Source: an uncultured Sterolibacteriaceae bacterium
GTDB lineage: Bacteria; Pseudomonadota; Gammaproteobacteria; Burkholderiales; Rhodocyclaceae
Length of the DNA: 64,000 nucleotides
Direction: 5' to 3'
Assembly (NCBI GenBank): GCA_937888595.1
Contig: CALARK010000016.1
Span: 62,001 to 126,000, forward strand
The notes under the pieces were generated by a model, which ran no database searches, was not told where the DNA came from, and worked only from the letters and a program-made list of their open reading frames with translations. Positions 63,795 to 64,000 of the stretch are shown piece after piece. The stretch's first letter is position 1, and every line of letters begins with the position of its first letter. The position numbers and the translations under genes were made by a program.

Positions 63795-64000
63795 TTACCC
63801 TCCGGCGTTCGGCGAATGCCGGAGACGGTAGCCGGTCAGCGTGACGCTCTCGTCGCCGCGCGTCACGGTCACGGCGATGCGCAGGGCATCACCGGACGTG
63901 ACGCCGAAGGCCGTGCCGGCATCGGCGATCGCGATCGAGGCATCGTAGCCCGCCACCACCGGATTGTTCAGCGCATTGGTGATCGTGCCGGTCATGCTCA
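63795..64000 (-). CDS. mshD: MshD-like minor pilin, 3' end
   Basis: C-terminal 67 residues only (SMTGTITNALNNPVV...); the start lies beyond the window. Assigned by position before mshO and the pattern of a prepilin C-terminal domain (VTVTRGDESVTLTGYRLR). Medium confidence. Confidence 0.55.
   Translation of the reverse strand, partial: SMTGTITNALNNPVVAGYDASIAIADAGTAFGVTSGDALRIAVTVTRGDESVTLTGYRLRHSPNAGG

Overview
The window comes from a GC-rich, denitrifying, motile betaproteobacterium; the gene set and order (nirS, FliA/RpoN flagellar promoters, flhF, motCD, MSHA-type pilus genes) fit Rhodocyclales relatives of Azoarcus, Thauera and Dechloromonas. The taxon is inferred from family recognition, not from any search.

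Layout. 1-6102 (minus strand): 5' part of nirS with a DNR/FNR-type box, a cysteine-rich secreted protein, alaS, and a ugpQ-ugpB pair. 6170-13589 (plus): a four-helix membrane protein, a lipoprotein, a RhlE-type helicase, an FAH-family hydrolase, a DOMON-like protein, a REC-PAS-GGDEF-EAL regulator and a NamZ/DUF1343 protein. 13587-26565: late flagellar genes, namely yjfB, a protease-containing flagellin (flagellinolysin), two further flagellins, flaG, fliDST, a FliK-like/FlhB-like pair and a YcgR-type brake, interrupted by a vapBC-type toxin-antitoxin pair. 26582-29549 (minus): fliE and the fleSR two-component system. 29709-40471 (plus): fliFGHIJKLMNOPQR. 40491-52755 (minus): a lipoprotein, then flgLKJIHGFEDCB. 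52960-54580 (plus): flgAMN. 54673-62233 (minus): motD, motC, fliA, a strongly shortened flhG, flhF, flhA, flhB. 62392-64000 (minus): mshP, mshO and the end of an mshD-like gene.

Together these encode almost a whole polar-type flagellum with its export gate, rod, hook, caps, filament, stator, chaperones, anti-sigma factor and FleSR regulator. No flhDC/fleQ master regulator and no chemotaxis genes are present. Regulation can be read from the DNA: six sigma54-type promoters (fliE, fleS, fliF, flgK, flgB, third flagellin), several sigma28-type promoters (yjfB, fliC, fliD, flgM, third flagellin), and a recurring inverted repeat CGGCAANNNTTGCCG close to six flagellar start regions, proposed as an operator for FleR or a related activator.

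Most notable: (1) a 24-base dispersed repeat, AAAAGTCGGCGC followed directly by CGGCGGGACGGC, with 17 recognisable copies on both strands, inside and between genes, and with no stop codon in any of its six frames; (2) a 118-residue FlhG that keeps its DQAAGLRRL N-terminus and C-terminal third but lacks the ATPase core; (3) a flagellin carrying a collagenase-like zinc protease domain; (4) the shared flagellar operator; (5) a large insert domain shared by FlgK and FlgL.
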